64,000 bases of DNA from Aquipseudomonas alcaligenes (GTDB lineage: Bacteria; Pseudomonadota; Gammaproteobacteria; Pseudomonadales; Pseudomonadaceae): NCBI RefSeq assembly GCF_003205495.1, contig NZ_QJRX01000002.1:480565-544564 (forward strand), in the 5' to 3' direction. Positions 22,834 to 35,833 of the stretch are shown here, one piece after another. A program made the translations under genes and the position numbers. Position 1 is the first letter of the stretch; each line of letters opens with the position of its first letter. Below the pieces are notes generated by a model. The model was not told where the DNA came from, made no database searches, and saw nothing but the letters and a program-made list of their open reading frames with translations.

Positions 22834-24150
22834 ATGACTGCGCTCGAATCCTCTCTGCTCGAATCCCTCCGGCCCTGGCTTGCTGCGCCGGCCTGGCATG
22901 TCGCCTTGTCCGGTGGCCTGGATTCGAGCGTGCTGCTGTATCTGCTGGCGCGCCTGCGCGAGCGCGAGACGCTGCCGCCGCTGTCGGCCATCCATGTGCA
23001 CCATGGCCTGCAGGACGTCGCCGATGGCTGGCCAGCCCATTGCCAGGCGCTGTGCGAGCAGCTGGGCGTACCGCTGCACATCGAGCGGGTGCAGGTTGAC
23101 GGTGCTGCCAGCCTCGAGCGGGCGGCGCGCGAGGCGCGCTACGCCGCCTTCGCTCGCCGGCTGGGGGAGGGCGAGCTGCTGCTGACCGGCCAGCACCGCG
23201 ATGACCAGGCCGAGACCCTGCTGCTGCGCCTGCTGCGCGGCGCCGGTGTGCGGGGCCTGGGGGGCATGCCGCCGAGCCGCCGCCTGGGTGCGGGCTGGCT
23301 GGTGCGGCCACTGCTCAAGGTAGCCCGCGCGGAACTGGAGTGCTACGCCCGGCACCAGGGCTTGAGCTGGGTCGAGGATCCTTCGAACGCCGACACCCGG
23401 CTGGCGCGCAACTTTCTGCGCCGCGAGGTGCTGCCGGCGCTGGCACGCCACTGGCCGCAGGCGGCGGCTAACCTGGCGCGCAGTGCCGAGCACCTGCGCG
23501 CGGCCGAACAGCTGCTGGGAGAACTGGCCGAGCTGGACCTGCTGGTGGCGCGCGGTGAAGGTCCTTTCGCCTGGCTGGGGCTGCCCTCATTAGCGCTGGC
23601 GCCCCTGCTGCCACTCTCCGAGCAGCGCCAGCGCAATGCCCTGCGGCATTGGCTGGCACCCCTGACGCTGCTGCCGGATACCGAGCACTGGGCGGGTTGG
23701 CATGCCCTGCGCGATGCCGGCGTCGATGCCGTCCCGCTCTGGCGCCTGGCCGGTGGCGAGTTGAGGCGCGCCGACGGACGGTTATGGTGGTTGTCCGGGG
23801 AATGGCTGCGACAGCCACCACTGCTTGCCGCCTGGGGTGAGCCGACGCAGCCGCTGCAATTGCCGGGCAATGGTGTCGTGCAATTGACCGGAACCCTACC
23901 GGCCGGGCCGCTGCGCCTGGCTTATCGTGCGGGGGGCGAGGTGATGGCGCTGCCGGGGCGCGGACATCGCGATCTCAAGCGCCTGCTCAATGAGCGTGCA
24001 GTACCGGCTTTCGTGCGTGGCCGCCTGCCGCTGCTGTATCGCGACGACGAGCTGCTGGCGGTGGCGAACCTGCCCGGGCTGGACGGTTCGCAGCATGGCG
24101 CCTGGCAGTTGCACTGGCGCCCGCCGACCAGCGCACAAGGTTTGAGCTGA
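22834..24150 (+). CDS. tilS: tRNA(Ile)-lysidine synthase
   Basis: Modifies cytidine 34 of the CAU-anticodon tRNA(Ile) to lysidine so that it reads AUA. The 438-residue protein has the N-type ATP pyrophosphatase P-loop ALSGGLDSSVLLYLLARL near residue 25, the HHGLQ and GQHRDDQAETLLLRLLRGAG motifs, and a C-terminal TilS domain. The product is Leu/Ala/Arg rich, typical for this gene in high-GC species. Confidence 0.95.
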   Translation: MTALESSLLESLRPWLAAPAWHVALSGGLDSSVLLYLLARLRERETLPPLSAIHVHHGLQDVADGWPAHCQALCEQLGVPLHIERVQVDGAASLERAAREARYAAFARRLGEGELLLTGQHRDDQAETLLLRLLRGAGVRGLGGMPPSRRLGAGWLVRPLLKVARAELECYARHQGLSWVEDPSNADTRLARNFLRREVLPALARHWPQAAANLARSAEHLRAAEQLLGELAELDLLVARGEGPFAWLGLPSLALAPLLPLSEQRQRNALRHWLAPLTLLPDTEHWAGWHALRDAGVDAVPLWRLAGGELRRADGRLWWLSGEWLRQPPLLAAWGEPTQPLQLPGNGVVQLTGTLPAGPLRLAYRAGGEVMALPGRGHRDLKRLLNERAVPAFVRGRLPLLYRDDELLAVANLPGLDGSQHGAWQLHWRPPTSAQGLS

Positions 24151-24170
24151 TAGACCCTTTCCGGTAGACT
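24142..24170 (+). promoter_or_regulatory. Candidate sigma-70 promoter of pyrG
   Basis: TTGAGC (24142-24147) and TAGACT (24165-24170) are separated by exactly 17 nt, overlapping the end of tilS. This would leave a leader of about 130 nt before pyrG. Nothing else is recognised in the 157-nt gap. Confidence 0.4.
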
Positions 24171-24277
24171 ACGCTCCCGTCTTGTTACTGCTTCTGTGGG
24201 CTCCCTCGGAACCCGCAGTGCATTGCTTATTTCAGGTTGGCCACGGCCTTCCTGCGCTCTTACCCCGGCGGCGCTGA

Positions 24278-26792
<2,515 letters not shown>

Positions 26793-26843
26793 TTCGGCAA
26801 TTCTCCGGTAAAGTGCGCGCCCGTTGGCCGTACCCTTACGTAA

Positions 26844-28154
<1,311 letters not shown>

Positions 28155-28166
28155 GCCGGGAATGGT

Positions 28167-28193
28167 AAAAGGGCAGCGCAAGCTGCCCTTTTT
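28167..28193 (+). terminator. Intrinsic terminator after eno
   Basis: AAAAGGGCAGC (28167-28177) pairs with GCTGCCCTTTT (28182-28192) around a GCAA tetraloop, with a T-tract. ftsB starts only about 20 nt beyond. Confidence 0.9.
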
Positions 28194-28213
28194 GTATGGA
28201 TACTCGTGTCCCC

Positions 28214-28498
28214 ATGTCTAACAAAGCGCCTTACTGGCTGTTCGTTGCGCTCGTGCTGGTCCTGGCCGGCCTGCAGTACCGTCTGTGGGTGGGCGAGGGC
28301 AGCCTGGCTCAGGTCGCCGAGCTGCAGCGCGAGATCGATGAGCAGAAGGGTGAGAACGAGCGCCTGCTCGAGCGCAACCGCATCCTCGAAGCCGAGGTGC
28401 TGGAGCTGAAGAAAGGCATGGAGACCGTGGAGGAGCGTGCTCGCCACGAGTTGGGCATGGTCAAAGAGGGCGAGACCCTCTATCAGCTGGCCGAATGA
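28214..28498 (+). CDS. ftsB: Cell division protein FtsB
   Basis: Bitopic inner-membrane divisome protein that binds FtsL and FtsQ. With the ATG at 28214 the product is 94 residues, the usual length: a short N-terminus, one membrane helix (YWLFVALVLVLAGLQYRLWVG-like, about residues 6-24) and a coiled coil through ENERLLERNRILEAEVLELKKG. An ATG at 28196 would add six residues; neither start has a strong ribosome binding site. It overlaps ispD by 4 nt (ATGA). Confidence 0.94.
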   Translation: MSNKAPYWLFVALVLVLAGLQYRLWVGEGSLAQVAELQREIDEQKGENERLLERNRILEAEVLELKKGMETVEERARHELGMVKEGETLYQLAE

Positions 28499-29205
28499 AC
28501 CAGCACGAACTTCCCGCCTTCTGGGTGGTGATTCCCGCCGCCGGCATCGGCTCGCGCATGCGCGCCGACCGTCCCAAGCAGTACCTGCAGCTGGCCGGGC
28601 GGACCATCCTTGAACACACCCTCGACTGTTTTCTCGATCATCCGCGCCTCAAGGGCCTGGTACTCAGCCTGGCGGCGGACGACCCCTTCTGGGCGGCGCT
28701 GCCCTGTGCCCGCGATCCGCGCATCCTGCGCGCCGAAGGTGGCGCCGAGCGAGCCGATTCGGTGCTGGCCGGCCTGCTGTGTCTGCTTGAGCTGGGTGCG
28801 CAGCCGGATGACTGGGTGCTGGTGCACGACGCGGCGCGGCCCAACCTGGCGCGCAGTGATCTCGACCTGCTGCTGGCCGAGCTGGCCGACGACCCGGTCG
28901 GTGGCCTGCTCGCGGTGCCGGCGCGCGATACCCTCAAGCGTGTCGGCGCCGATGGTCGGGTCGCCGAGACGGTGGATCGCAGTCTGATCTGGCAGGCCTA
29001 CACGCCGCAGATGTTCCGCTTCGCCGCCCTGCACCATGCTCTGGCCGATGCCCTGGTGGCCGGCGCGGCCATCACCGACGAGGCCTCGGCCCTGGAGTGG
29101 GCCGGTCAGGCGCCGAAGCTGGTAGAGGGACGGGCGGACAACTTGAAGATCACCCGCCCGGAAGACCTGGAATGGCTGCGCCAGCGCTGGGCGCACAAGC
29201 ACTGA
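28495..29205 (+). CDS. ispD: 2-C-methyl-D-erythritol 4-phosphate cytidylyltransferase
   Basis: Third step of the MEP pathway, making CDP-methylerythritol. The 236-residue product has the CTP-binding VVIPAAGIGSRMRADRPKQYL near residue 9, VLVHDAARPN near residue 105, and the C-terminal KITRPEDLEW. It is coupled to ftsB as usual. In Pseudomonas ispF normally lies a few genes downstream; it is not found here, so synteny breaks after ispD. Confidence 0.97.
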   Translation: MNQHELPAFWVVIPAAGIGSRMRADRPKQYLQLAGRTILEHTLDCFLDHPRLKGLVLSLAADDPFWAALPCARDPRILRAEGGAERADSVLAGLLCLLELGAQPDDWVLVHDAARPNLARSDLDLLLAELADDPVGGLLAVPARDTLKRVGADGRVAETVDRSLIWQAYTPQMFRFAALHHALADALVAGAAITDEASALEWAGQAPKLVEGRADNLKITRPEDLEWLRQRWAHKH

Positions 29206-29209
29206 AGGT

Positions 29210-29230
29210 GGCGGGGCAGTGCGCCCCGCC
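29210..29230. terminator. GC-rich hairpin between convergent ispD and chemoreceptor genes
   Basis: GGCGGGGC (29210-29217) pairs with GCCCCGCC (29223-29230) around a 5-nt loop. There is no T-tract on either strand, so its role as a shared terminator is only likely from position. Confidence 0.45.
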
Positions 29231-29236
29231 GGCGGA

Positions 29237-31375
29237 TTACACCCTGAACTGATTGATCAGCCGCCGCTGCTGCTCAGCCAGCTTGGTCAGCTCGGCACTG
29301 GCCTGGCTGGCTTCGTCGGCGCCACCGGCCACCTCGGCGGCCACCTGGCCGATGTTGGTGACGTTGCGGTTGATGTCCTCGGCCACCGCGCTCTGTTCCT
29401 CGGCGGCGCTGGCAATCTGGGTGTTCATGTCGTTGATCACCGACACCGCCTGGGTGATGTTCTCCAGTGCACTGGCCGCGGCCTCTGCCTGCTGCACGCT
29501 GTCGTCGGTGCGTGCCTGGCTCTGCTCCATCACGTTCACCACTTCGCGGGTGCCGTGCTGCAGCTGCTGGATCATGCTCTGGATTTCCTCGGTGGCCTGC
29601 TGGGTCTTCTGTGCCAGGTTGCGCACCTCGTCGGCCACCACGGCGAAGCCGCGGCCCTGCTCGCCGGCCCGCGCGGCCTCGATGGCGGCGTTGAGGGCGA
29701 GCAGGTTGGTCTGCTCGGCGATGCCGCGGATCGCCACCAGGATGGCATTGATGTTCTCGCTGTCCTTGGCCAGGGTCTGCACCACACCCACGGCGCGGCC
29801 GATCTCGCCGGCCAGGGCGGAAATGGCCTTGGCGGTGCCCTCGACGATGCGCTTGCCGTCGTTGGCCGAGCGGTCGGCGTGGCTGGCCGCCTCGGCCGCC
29901 TGGGTGGCGTTGCGCGCCACGTCCTGGGCGGTGGCGGTCATCTCGTGCACGGCGGTAGCGACCTGGTCGATCTCCGCCATCTGCCGTTGCACGCCCTGGT
30001 TGGTGCGGATGGCGATGTCGGCGGTGTGTTCGGAGGAGTCGCTGACCTTCTGTACCGAGGTGACCACGTCGCGGATCATGTTCTGCAGCTTGTTGAGGAA
30101 GGTGTTGAAGCCGCCGGCGATCTGTCCCAACTCGTCGGCGCGGTCCACCTGCAGGCGTACGGTGAGGTCGCCGTCACCCTTGGCGATGTCGTCGAGCATG
30201 CCGACCATCTGTTTCAGTGGGCGGGCGATGCCGTAGCCGACGAACCAGATCACCAGCAGGCCCAGTGCTGCTACCAGCAGGCCGACCAGGGCCATGCCGA
30301 AGGTATCCTCGTTGGCCTGGGTTGCCAGCTCGCCCTGCAGCTGGCGCAGCTCGGCCAGCACCGCCGCGGTGGGCAGTTCGATGGCCAGGGTCCAGCGGGT
30401 TTCGGTACCGGCCACGCGGAAGGGCAGCAGCAGCTGGATCTGCTCGCGCTCCTCGTTCAGCTTGAGGATGGGCGCGTCGCTGCTGCTCTGCTTGAGCTGC
30501 TGCAGCAGCTCGGCATCCAGCGCCTTCTCGGCGGGCTGGGTGATCAGGCTGGCGTCCTTGGTGGCGGCGATCAGGTTGCCGTTGGCGGAGATCAGCGCCA
30601 GTTCGCCCGCGCCGGAATAGAGGCCCTGCTTGGCCTGGTTGAGCAGGTCCTGGATGAAGTTCAGGGCCAGGTCGTTGCCGACTATGCCCTTGAACTGGCC
30701 GTCGACCATGATCGGCGCGTTGAAGGAGGCGACCAGCACCTGCTTGCCACCGAAGTCATAGGCGGCCGGGTCGATCACGCAGGGCTTGCCGGTTTCCTTG
30801 GGGCACAGGTAGTACTCGCCGGTGCGCACGCCGGTCGGCTGGCGCTCCTGGCTCTCCATCTGCTCGATGGTCAGCGGCTCGCGCTTGAGTTGGCCGCCGT
30901 CGCGGTACCACCAGGGCATGAAGCGGCCGGTCGCATCGTAGCCGTTGTCCTTCTGCCCGGCGTAGAGGTCGTCATCCTGGTCAAAGGCGTTGGCTTCCCA
31001 GCCGATGTACAGGTCGATCAGGTCGGGGTTGTCCTTGAGGTATTCGCCGAGCAGTGCCGACAGCTCTTCGCGACTCATGCCCAGTACCGTGCCATCGGGC
31101 AGGCTCTGGCCGAGGCGGCTGTTCAGCGTGGCGATCGACTTGGCCAGCAGCATGGGCGCCTCGAACTGGCGTTGCAGGCTACCGACCTGGGCTTCCGCCA
31201 GGGCCATTAGGCGCTGGTTGATGGTGCCCTGCAGCAGGCTCTGGGTGCGCTCCTGCACCAGATCCTGGGTGCGTGCCCCGGCGAACACGGCATACAGCAC
31301 CAGTGCCACGACCACGGCCAGAATGCTGGCTCCGGCCAGGAAGGCCACGGAGAACTGGATGGACTTGAATCGCAT
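29237..31375 (-). CDS. Methyl-accepting chemotaxis protein with Cache-type sensor domain
   Basis: The 712-residue chemoreceptor has a first membrane helix at about residues 9-31, a large periplasmic domain (about 32-355) with dCache-like features ([37 protein letters not shown]), a second helix at about 358-382, HAMP, and the cytoplasmic signalling domain. The hairpin tip is the canonical [20 protein letters not shown] with [14 protein letters not shown]. Two cysteines in [11 protein letters not shown] may form a disulfide. The ligand cannot be read from sequence, and there is no CheR-binding pentapeptide at the C-terminus. A sigma-28 promoter lies upstream. Confidence 0.93.
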   Translation of the reverse strand: MRFKSIQFSVAFLAGASILAVVVALVLYAVFAGARTQDLVQERTQSLLQGTINQRLMALAEAQVGSLQRQFEAPMLLAKSIATLNSRLGQSLPDGTVLGMSREELSALLGEYLKDNPDLIDLYIGWEANAFDQDDDLYAGQKDNGYDATGRFMPWWYRDGGQLKREPLTIEQMESQERQPTGVRTGEYYLCPKETGKPCVIDPAAYDFGGKQVLVASFNAPIMVDGQFKGIVGNDLALNFIQDLLNQAKQGLYSGAGELALISANGNLIAATKDASLITQPAEKALDAELLQQLKQSSSDAPILKLNEEREQIQLLLPFRVAGTETRWTLAIELPTAAVLAELRQLQGELATQANEDTFGMALVGLLVAALGLLVIWFVGYGIARPLKQMVGMLDDIAKGDGDLTVRLQVDRADELGQIAGGFNTFLNKLQNMIRDVVTSVQKVSDSSEHTADIAIRTNQGVQRQMAEIDQVATAVHEMTATAQDVARNATQAAEAASHADRSANDGKRIVEGTAKAISALAGEIGRAVGVVQTLAKDSENINAILVAIRGIAEQTNLLALNAAIEAARAGEQGRGFAVVADEVRNLAQKTQQATEEIQSMIQQLQHGTREVVNVMEQSQARTDDSVQQAEAAASALENITQAVSVINDMNTQIASAAEEQSAVAEDINRNVTNIGQVAAEVAGGADEASQASAELTKLAEQQRRLINQFRV

Positions 31376-31412
31376 AGGGACTCCACATCATCGGGTTACA
31401 CCTGTCCCTGGC

Positions 31413-31440
31413 TTATCGGCTGGCCACCACAAAAGCATGA
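31413..31440 (-). promoter_or_regulatory. Sigma-28 (FliA) promoter of the chemoreceptor gene
   Basis: On the minus strand, TCATG (31440-31436), 15 nt, then GCCGATAA (31420-31413). GCCGATAA is the exact FliA -10 element, and TCATG differs by one base from the Pseudomonas -35 TCAAG at the standard spacing. Predicted start of transcription is about 30 nt before the ATG at 31375. Confidence 0.78.
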
Positions 31441-31549
31441 GTGCTCTTGCAACTAGCAAAGATGCTCGCCGGTCATAGTGCAAGCGGGAGCATTGCCCCG
31501 CCAGCAGCGGCGCCCTAGCATACGGCGCCTGTTTATCCGGAGGATTGCT

Positions 31550-32365
31550 ATGCACAGCCTGTTTCGCCTGACCGCCCTGGCCAGCCTTTCCCTGCTGGCG
31601 GCCTGTCAGGCCGTGAATACCACCAGCGGCGGCGCGGTGGGGGTGGAGCGCAAGCAGTACATGTTCAGCATGTTGTCCACCCAGGAAGTCAACCAGATGT
31701 ACGCCCAGTCGTACCAGCAGACCCTCAGCCAGGCCGCCAGCCAGGGCGTGCTGGACAAGAGCAGCAAGAACGCGCGGCGGGTCGATGCCATTGCCAGGCG
31801 CCTGATCGCCCAGGCCCCGGTGTTCCGGGCCGACGCCGCGCAGTGGGACTGGCAAGTCAACCTGATCGACAGTCCCGAACTCAACGCCAACTGCGGCCCG
31901 GGCGGCAAGATCATCGTCTACAGCGGCCTGATCGAGAAACTGCAGCTGACCGATGCCGAGATCGCCGCGGTGATGGGCCACGAGATCGCCCATGCCCTGC
32001 GCGAGCACAGCCGCGAGGCGATGTCCAAGGCCTATGGCATCGAGCTGGCCAAGCAGGGGGCTGGCGCCCTGCTGGGGCTGGGGGAGGGCGGTACCGCCCT
32101 GGCCGACGCGGCGGTGCAATACGGCATGATGCTGCCCAACAGCCGTGCCAACGAGAACGAGGCGGACATCATCGGCCTGGAGCTGTCGGCGCGTGCCGGC
32201 TATGACCCGAATGCGGCGATCAGCCTGTGGCAGAAGATGAGCCGTGCCGGCGGCGGCGCCCCGCCGGAGTTCATGAGCACCCATCCGTCATCGGGCAGTC
32301 GCATCGAGGCGTTGCGGGCGGCCATCCCCAGGGTGATGCCGCTCTACGAGCAGGCCAGGCAGTAA
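31550..32365 (+). CDS. M48 family metalloprotease lipoprotein (LoiP/YggG-like)
   Basis: The 271-residue precursor starts MHSLFRLTALASLSLLAAC, a lipoprotein signal with lipobox LAAC and Cys19. The zinc protease motif HEIAH spans residues 144-148 and the third ligand lies in ENEADIIGLELSARAGYDP; HPSSGSRIEAL is also typical of M48 proteases. It likely works at the periplasmic side of the outer membrane in envelope protein quality control. GGAGGA precedes the ATG; the frame extends upstream without a plausible start. A family-level call is safe, an exact orthologue is not. Confidence 0.9.
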   Translation: MHSLFRLTALASLSLLAACQAVNTTSGGAVGVERKQYMFSMLSTQEVNQMYAQSYQQTLSQAASQGVLDKSSKNARRVDAIARRLIAQAPVFRADAAQWDWQVNLIDSPELNANCGPGGKIIVYSGLIEKLQLTDAEIAAVMGHEIAHALREHSREAMSKAYGIELAKQGAGALLGLGEGGTALADAAVQYGMMLPNSRANENEADIIGLELSARAGYDPNAAISLWQKMSRAGGGAPPEFMSTHPSSGSRIEALRAAIPRVMPLYEQARQ

Positions 32366-32370
32366 CGAAT

Positions 32371-32392
32371 AACGGCGCCCTCGGGCGCCGTT
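32371..32392. terminator. Hairpin between convergent protease and SnoaL-like genes
   Basis: A perfect 9-bp stem, AACGGCGCC (32371-32379) with GGCGCCGTT (32384-32392), closes on CTCG. It can act for both converging genes; the T-run is weak (TTGTCGTGT). Confidence 0.7.
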
Positions 32393-32398
32393 GTCGTG

Positions 32399-32842
32399 TC
32401 AGGGCAGGGCCTTCTCGGCGAAGGGGCGGGTTTCCAGGCCGAGCTGGGCGCGGAAGCTTTCCATGTCGAACATGGTGCAGATCTCGCGGATGTCGCCCGA
32501 GGGTGTCAGGGTCCAGAAGGCCATGGCGGAGATGCTCAGCACCTTGTCGCTGGGCGGATAGCCCAGGGCCGGCTTCTCGATGGTGCCGATCAGCGTGCTC
32601 CAGGTCACCACCTTGTAGCCTTCGGCGATGCACTCCTCGACCACCACCTCCATGTCCGGCATGGCGCTGCGGATGTCCTGCACCATCTGCACGAAGGCCG
32701 AGCTGCTCAGCGGGCGGCCGATGAACGAACTCTTGTAGAGGAAATCGGGGCTGTGCATCTGCTCGGCCAGGGCCAGGCGGCCCTTGTTCCAAGTCAGATC
32801 GATGTGCTGGCGCACGCGTTTCTTCATCTCTTCCTGTGACAT
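32399..32842 (-). CDS. SnoaL-like / ester cyclase family protein
   Basis: The 147-residue protein has the cone-shaped NTF2/SnoaL pattern: an N-terminal helix (EEMKKRVRQHIDLTWNKG), LYKSSFIGRPLSSSAFVQMVQDIRSAMPD, VEECIAEGYKVVTWSTLIGT, and a C-terminal strand with IREICTMFD. Members of this family are predicted small-molecule-binding or cyclase-like proteins; no substrate can be named. AGGAG lies shortly before the ATG. It is downstream of the GDT1-like gene on the same strand, with a 101-nt gap in which nothing is recognised. Confidence 0.7.
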   Translation of the reverse strand: MSQEEMKKRVRQHIDLTWNKGRLALAEQMHSPDFLYKSSFIGRPLSSSAFVQMVQDIRSAMPDMEVVVEECIAEGYKVVTWSTLIGTIEKPALGYPPSDKVLSISAMAFWTLTPSGDIREICTMFDMESFRAQLGLETRPFAEKALP

Positions 32843-32943
32843 CTACTGCTCCTTCGGTTGGTACTGCGCAATCCCTTGCACAGATTACCAGCCAAATCCG
32901 CTGCCGCTGTAGTCGCGCGTTTCGACTGCCGCGCGGCCTGCGG

Positions 32944-33528
32944 TCACAGCCCGCCGGCCAGCCCCAGCGCCTGAGCGGCTGCGTAGAGTGCCAGGGCGGC
33001 GAAGGCCAGGGCGGCGAGGCGACGAATGAGCGTCAGTGGCAGACGATCGGCGGCGAAGTGGCTGGCCAGTACCACCGGCACGTTGGCGATCAGCATGCCC
33101 AGGGTCGTGCCCAGTACCACCATGACGAAATGCGGGTACTGAGCGGCCAGCATCACGGTGGCGACCTGGGTCTTGTCGCCCATCTCGGCCAGGAAGAAGG
33201 CGATCAGGGTGGTGAGGAAGGGGCCGAAACGCTTGAGGTGGGACTCCTCGTCTTCGTCCAGCTTGTCCGGAATCAGCGTCCATACCGCCACGGCGGCGAA
33301 GCAGGCGGCGAGTATCCAGCTCAGGGTGGTGGCCGAGAAGAAGCCGGCGACCCAGTTGCCCACGGCACCGGCGGCGAAGTGGTTGGCCAGGGTGGCGAGC
33401 ACTATGCCCCAGATGATCGGCCAGGGGCGGCGGAAGCGGGCGGCGAGGAGCAGGGCGAGCAGTTGCGTCTTGTCGCCGATTTCGGCGAGGGCGACGATTC
33501 CGGTGGGGACCAGCAGGGATTCCAGCAT
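32944..33528 (-). CDS. GDT1/TMEM165 (UPF0016) family transporter, probable manganese exporter
   Basis: The 194-residue integral membrane protein has two homologous halves, each with the family motif: ALAEIGDKTQLLALLL near residue 13 and FLAEMGDKTQVATVML near residue 112, separated by a short acidic cytoplasmic loop (DKLDEDEES). Bacterial relatives (for example Vibrio MneA) export Mn2+. The yybP-ykoY leader directly upstream, a manganese-sensing riboswitch, strongly supports manganese as the substrate. TAGGAA lies about 8 nt before the ATG. Confidence 0.9.
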   Translation of the reverse strand: MLESLLVPTGIVALAEIGDKTQLLALLLAARFRRPWPIIWGIVLATLANHFAAGAVGNWVAGFFSATTLSWILAACFAAVAVWTLIPDKLDEDEESHLKRFGPFLTTLIAFFLAEMGDKTQVATVMLAAQYPHFVMVVLGTTLGMLIANVPVVLASHFAADRLPLTLIRRLAALAFAALALYAAAQALGLAGGL

Positions 33529-33540
33529 CAGGCGTTCCTA

Positions 33541-33725
33541 AGGGGCGGGTTTGACTGTGCTATGACACGTACTACCTCCCCGCCCCGGGTTGAGGTGTGC
33601 GTGTCATAGGTCTTGTCAAACCCCAGGCCGCGCGGGCCTTGGGTCGCATGCGCCATGCTCTGCGGAGCAAGTGTGTTGACGCATGCCGGGTGAGCTGGCG
33701 CTCACGGGAGACTACTCCCCTAGGA
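33541..33725 (-). promoter_or_regulatory. yybP-ykoY manganese riboswitch with expression platform
   Basis: Read on the minus strand, the leader contains AGGGGAGTAGTC (from about 33722), GCATGCGTCAACACAC (about 33686-33671) and the pairing strand CGCATGC (33652-33646), then GGTTTGACAAGACCTATGAC. GGGGAGUAG and CGUCAACA are the conserved aptamer loops of the yybP-ykoY class. Downstream, GGTTTGAC + CTATGACACG pair with CGTGTCATAG + GTCAAACC (33622-33548), forming a long stem that includes the 3' end of the aptamer. GGGGCGGG/CCCGCCCC near the ribosome binding site may be the switchable element. It sits immediately before the GDT1-like gene. Confidence 0.88.
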
Positions 33726-33765
33726 CGGGGCGCATTCTGCCCAAACCGACAGCATGCGGCAAGCC

Positions 33766-34764
33766 TCAGCGCCGAATGGCGCGGTAGATGCGAAAGCCCT
33801 CGGCATCCTTGAGGGTCTGGCAGGGGCCCAGATGCTGCTCGATCAGCGGCGGGTATTTGAGGAAGCTGTTGGCCACCAGGCGCAGCTCGCCGCCCTTGTC
33901 CAGATGGCGGCTTGCCTGGCGCAGCAGCTGCTCGCTGGCCTGGTAGTCGGTGTGCACGCCCGTATGGAAGGGCGGATTGCTGACGATGGCGGCCAGGCCC
34001 GTGGGCGCTGCGTCGATGCCGTCGCCGGCGATCACCTCGGCCTCCAGGCCGTTGGCGGCCAGGGTCAGGCGGCTGCTCTCGACGGCGAAGGCGTCGACAT
34101 CGAGCAGCGTGAGCCGGCTCTGCGGATAGCGGCGCTTGAGCACGGCGCCGAGCACCCCGGCGCCGCAGCCGAAGTCGAGCAGATGGCCCTGCGGCAGGCC
34201 GTCCAGCTGCTCCAGCAGCAGGGCGCTGCCGCGATCCAGGCGGCCGTGGCTGAACACCCCGGGCAGGCTGATGACCTGCAGCGGGCCGTCGGCCAGGGGC
34301 AGCTCGAAGCGCTGCGCCAGGGCCTGCAGGTCGGGTGCTGGCGGCGCGTAGTCCACCATCACCTGCCACAGCTGGCAGTGCCTGGCGCTGTCCAGCTTGC
34401 GCGGCTTGCCATAGGCGGCCAGCTGCTTGGCGGCGCGCTCGATGCCGCCGCGCTTCTCGCCGACCAGGTACAGCTCGCCGCCGGCCAGGCGCGCGGCCAG
34501 GGCCTGCAGCAGGTAGTCGGTGAGTTCGCGCGACTTGGGCAGGAACAGCACGGCGCTATCGAACGCCGCATCGGGAGCCCGAGTGCCGAACCGGCTGCGC
34601 CCGCTGAAGCGCGCCTCCAGCGCATTCTGCTCGCCGGCATGCCAGCTCCAGCCATGGGCGCGCGGCAGCTGGCCGAGCAGGTCGTCGGCCGGCAGGCCGG
34701 CCAGCAGGAGATCGCCCTGGAACAGCTCTGCCTGGCGCAGCAGCACCTCGCTTCGTGGGTCCAT
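33766..34764 (-). CDS. rsmC: 16S rRNA (guanine(1207)-N(2))-methyltransferase
   Basis: Methylates G1207 of 16S rRNA with S-adenosylmethionine. The 332-residue protein has the tandem Rossmann arrangement of RsmC: a degenerate N-terminal half, then the catalytic half with [15 protein letters not shown] near residue 195, [14 protein letters not shown], and the substrate motif [13 protein letters not shown] near residue 256. Length fits RsmC rather than the longer RlmG. The ATG at 34764 follows a GGAGATCGCC stretch. It is the gene upstream of the riboswitch leader on the same strand. Confidence 0.9.
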   Translation of the reverse strand: MDPRSEVLLRQAELFQGDLLLAGLPADDLLGQLPRAHGWSWHAGEQNALEARFSGRSRFGTRAPDAAFDSAVLFLPKSRELTDYLLQALAARLAGGELYLVGEKRGGIERAAKQLAAYGKPRKLDSARHCQLWQVMVDYAPPAPDLQALAQRFELPLADGPLQVISLPGVFSHGRLDRGSALLLEQLDGLPQGHLLDFGCGAGVLGAVLKRRYPQSRLTLLDVDAFAVESSRLTLAANGLEAEVIAGDGIDAAPTGLAAIVSNPPFHTGVHTDYQASEQLLRQASRHLDKGGELRLVANSFLKYPPLIEQHLGPCQTLKDAEGFRIYRAIRR

Positions 34765-34797
34765 GGCGATCTCCGGGCTAGCAAAAGGGCGCGTAGT

Positions 34798-35766
34798 TTA
34801 CCCGTTGACCACCCGCATGGGAGCGCCGGCGAAGAAGGCCGTGGCGTTCTCCGCCAGTTGCCCGACGATGCGCTGGCGCGCCTCACGACTGCCCCAAGCG
34901 TTGTGCGGGGTGATGATCAGGCGCGGGATGTCGGTGGCCAGCAGCGGGTTGCCGTGGCGTGGTGGCTCCTCGCTGAGCACGTCGAACGCTGCGCCGCCCA
35001 GGTGGCCGGTGCGCAGGGCGTCGGCCAGCGCCTGCTCGTCGACCAGGCCGCCACGGGCGGTGTTGAGCAGCAGGGCGTGCGGCTTCATCAGCGCCAGTTC
35101 GGCGGCGCCGATCAGGTGGCGGGTCTGCTCGGTCAGCGGGCAGTGCAGGCTGAGGGCATCGACCTGCGGCAGCAACTCAGCGAGCGGCAGGCGGTCGGCG
35201 CGGCTAGGTCGGCCGGGCAGGGCGCCATACAGCACGCGCATCCCCAGGGCCTCGGCGAGGCGGGCAAAGGCGCCGCCCAGCTCGCCATGGCCGAGGATGC
35301 CGAGGGTCTTGCCCTCCAGCTCGATGATCGGGAAGTCGAGCAGGCAGAACTGGCTGGCGCGCTGCCAGGCGCCGGCGCGGACCGCCGCCTGGTAGTCGGG
35401 CAGGCGGGTGGCCAGGGCGAGCAGCAGCATCAGCGCGTGCTGGGCCACCGAGGCGGTGCCGTAGCCCTGGCAGTTGGCTACCGTGATGCCACGCTCGCGG
35501 GCGGCGGCCAGGTCGATGTTGTTGGTGCCGGTGGCGGAGACCAGGATCAGCTTGAGCTCGGGGCAGTTGTCTAGGGCGGCGGCGTCCAGGCGCACCTTGT
35601 TGCTGATTGCCACCTCGGCGCCCTGCAGGCGTTCGACGACCTGTTCGCCGGTCGTTGCGGGGTGCAGGGCCAGCTCGCCGAAGACCTGGCGCAGCGGCGC
35701 CAGGTCGAGATCGCCGAGGTCGAGGGAGGCGTGGTCGAGGAAGACGGCGCGGGCGCAGTTGCTCAT
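34798..35766 (-). CDS. D-2-hydroxyacid dehydrogenase (glycerate dehydrogenase-like)
   Basis: NAD(P)-dependent oxidoreductase of 322 residues, with SATGTNNIDLAAARERGI before the nucleotide-binding GILGHGELGGAFARLAEALG near residue 147, HCPLTEQTRHLIG, LLNTARGGLVDEQAL with the catalytic Arg region, and the catalytic His in ITPHNAWGS near residue 285. Sequence type resembles hydroxypyruvate reductase/glycerate dehydrogenase; other 2-hydroxyacids are possible. The frame is open upstream to 35982, but the ATG at 35766 starts the recognisable domain. It is divergent from the LysE-type gene. Confidence 0.85.
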   Translation of the reverse strand: MSNCARAVFLDHASLDLGDLDLAPLRQVFGELALHPATTGEQVVERLQGAEVAISNKVRLDAAALDNCPELKLILVSATGTNNIDLAAARERGITVANCQGYGTASVAQHALMLLLALATRLPDYQAAVRAGAWQRASQFCLLDFPIIELEGKTLGILGHGELGGAFARLAEALGMRVLYGALPGRPSRADRLPLAELLPQVDALSLHCPLTEQTRHLIGAAELALMKPHALLLNTARGGLVDEQALADALRTGHLGGAAFDVLSEEPPRHGNPLLATDIPRLIITPHNAWGSREARQRIVGQLAENATAFFAGAPMRVVNG

Positions 35767-35833
35767 CAGCTGTACCTGTTTCGGGTCAATGGACTGGCGT
35801 AAGGTTGCCAGATTCCCATCCTCTGGAGGTGCT

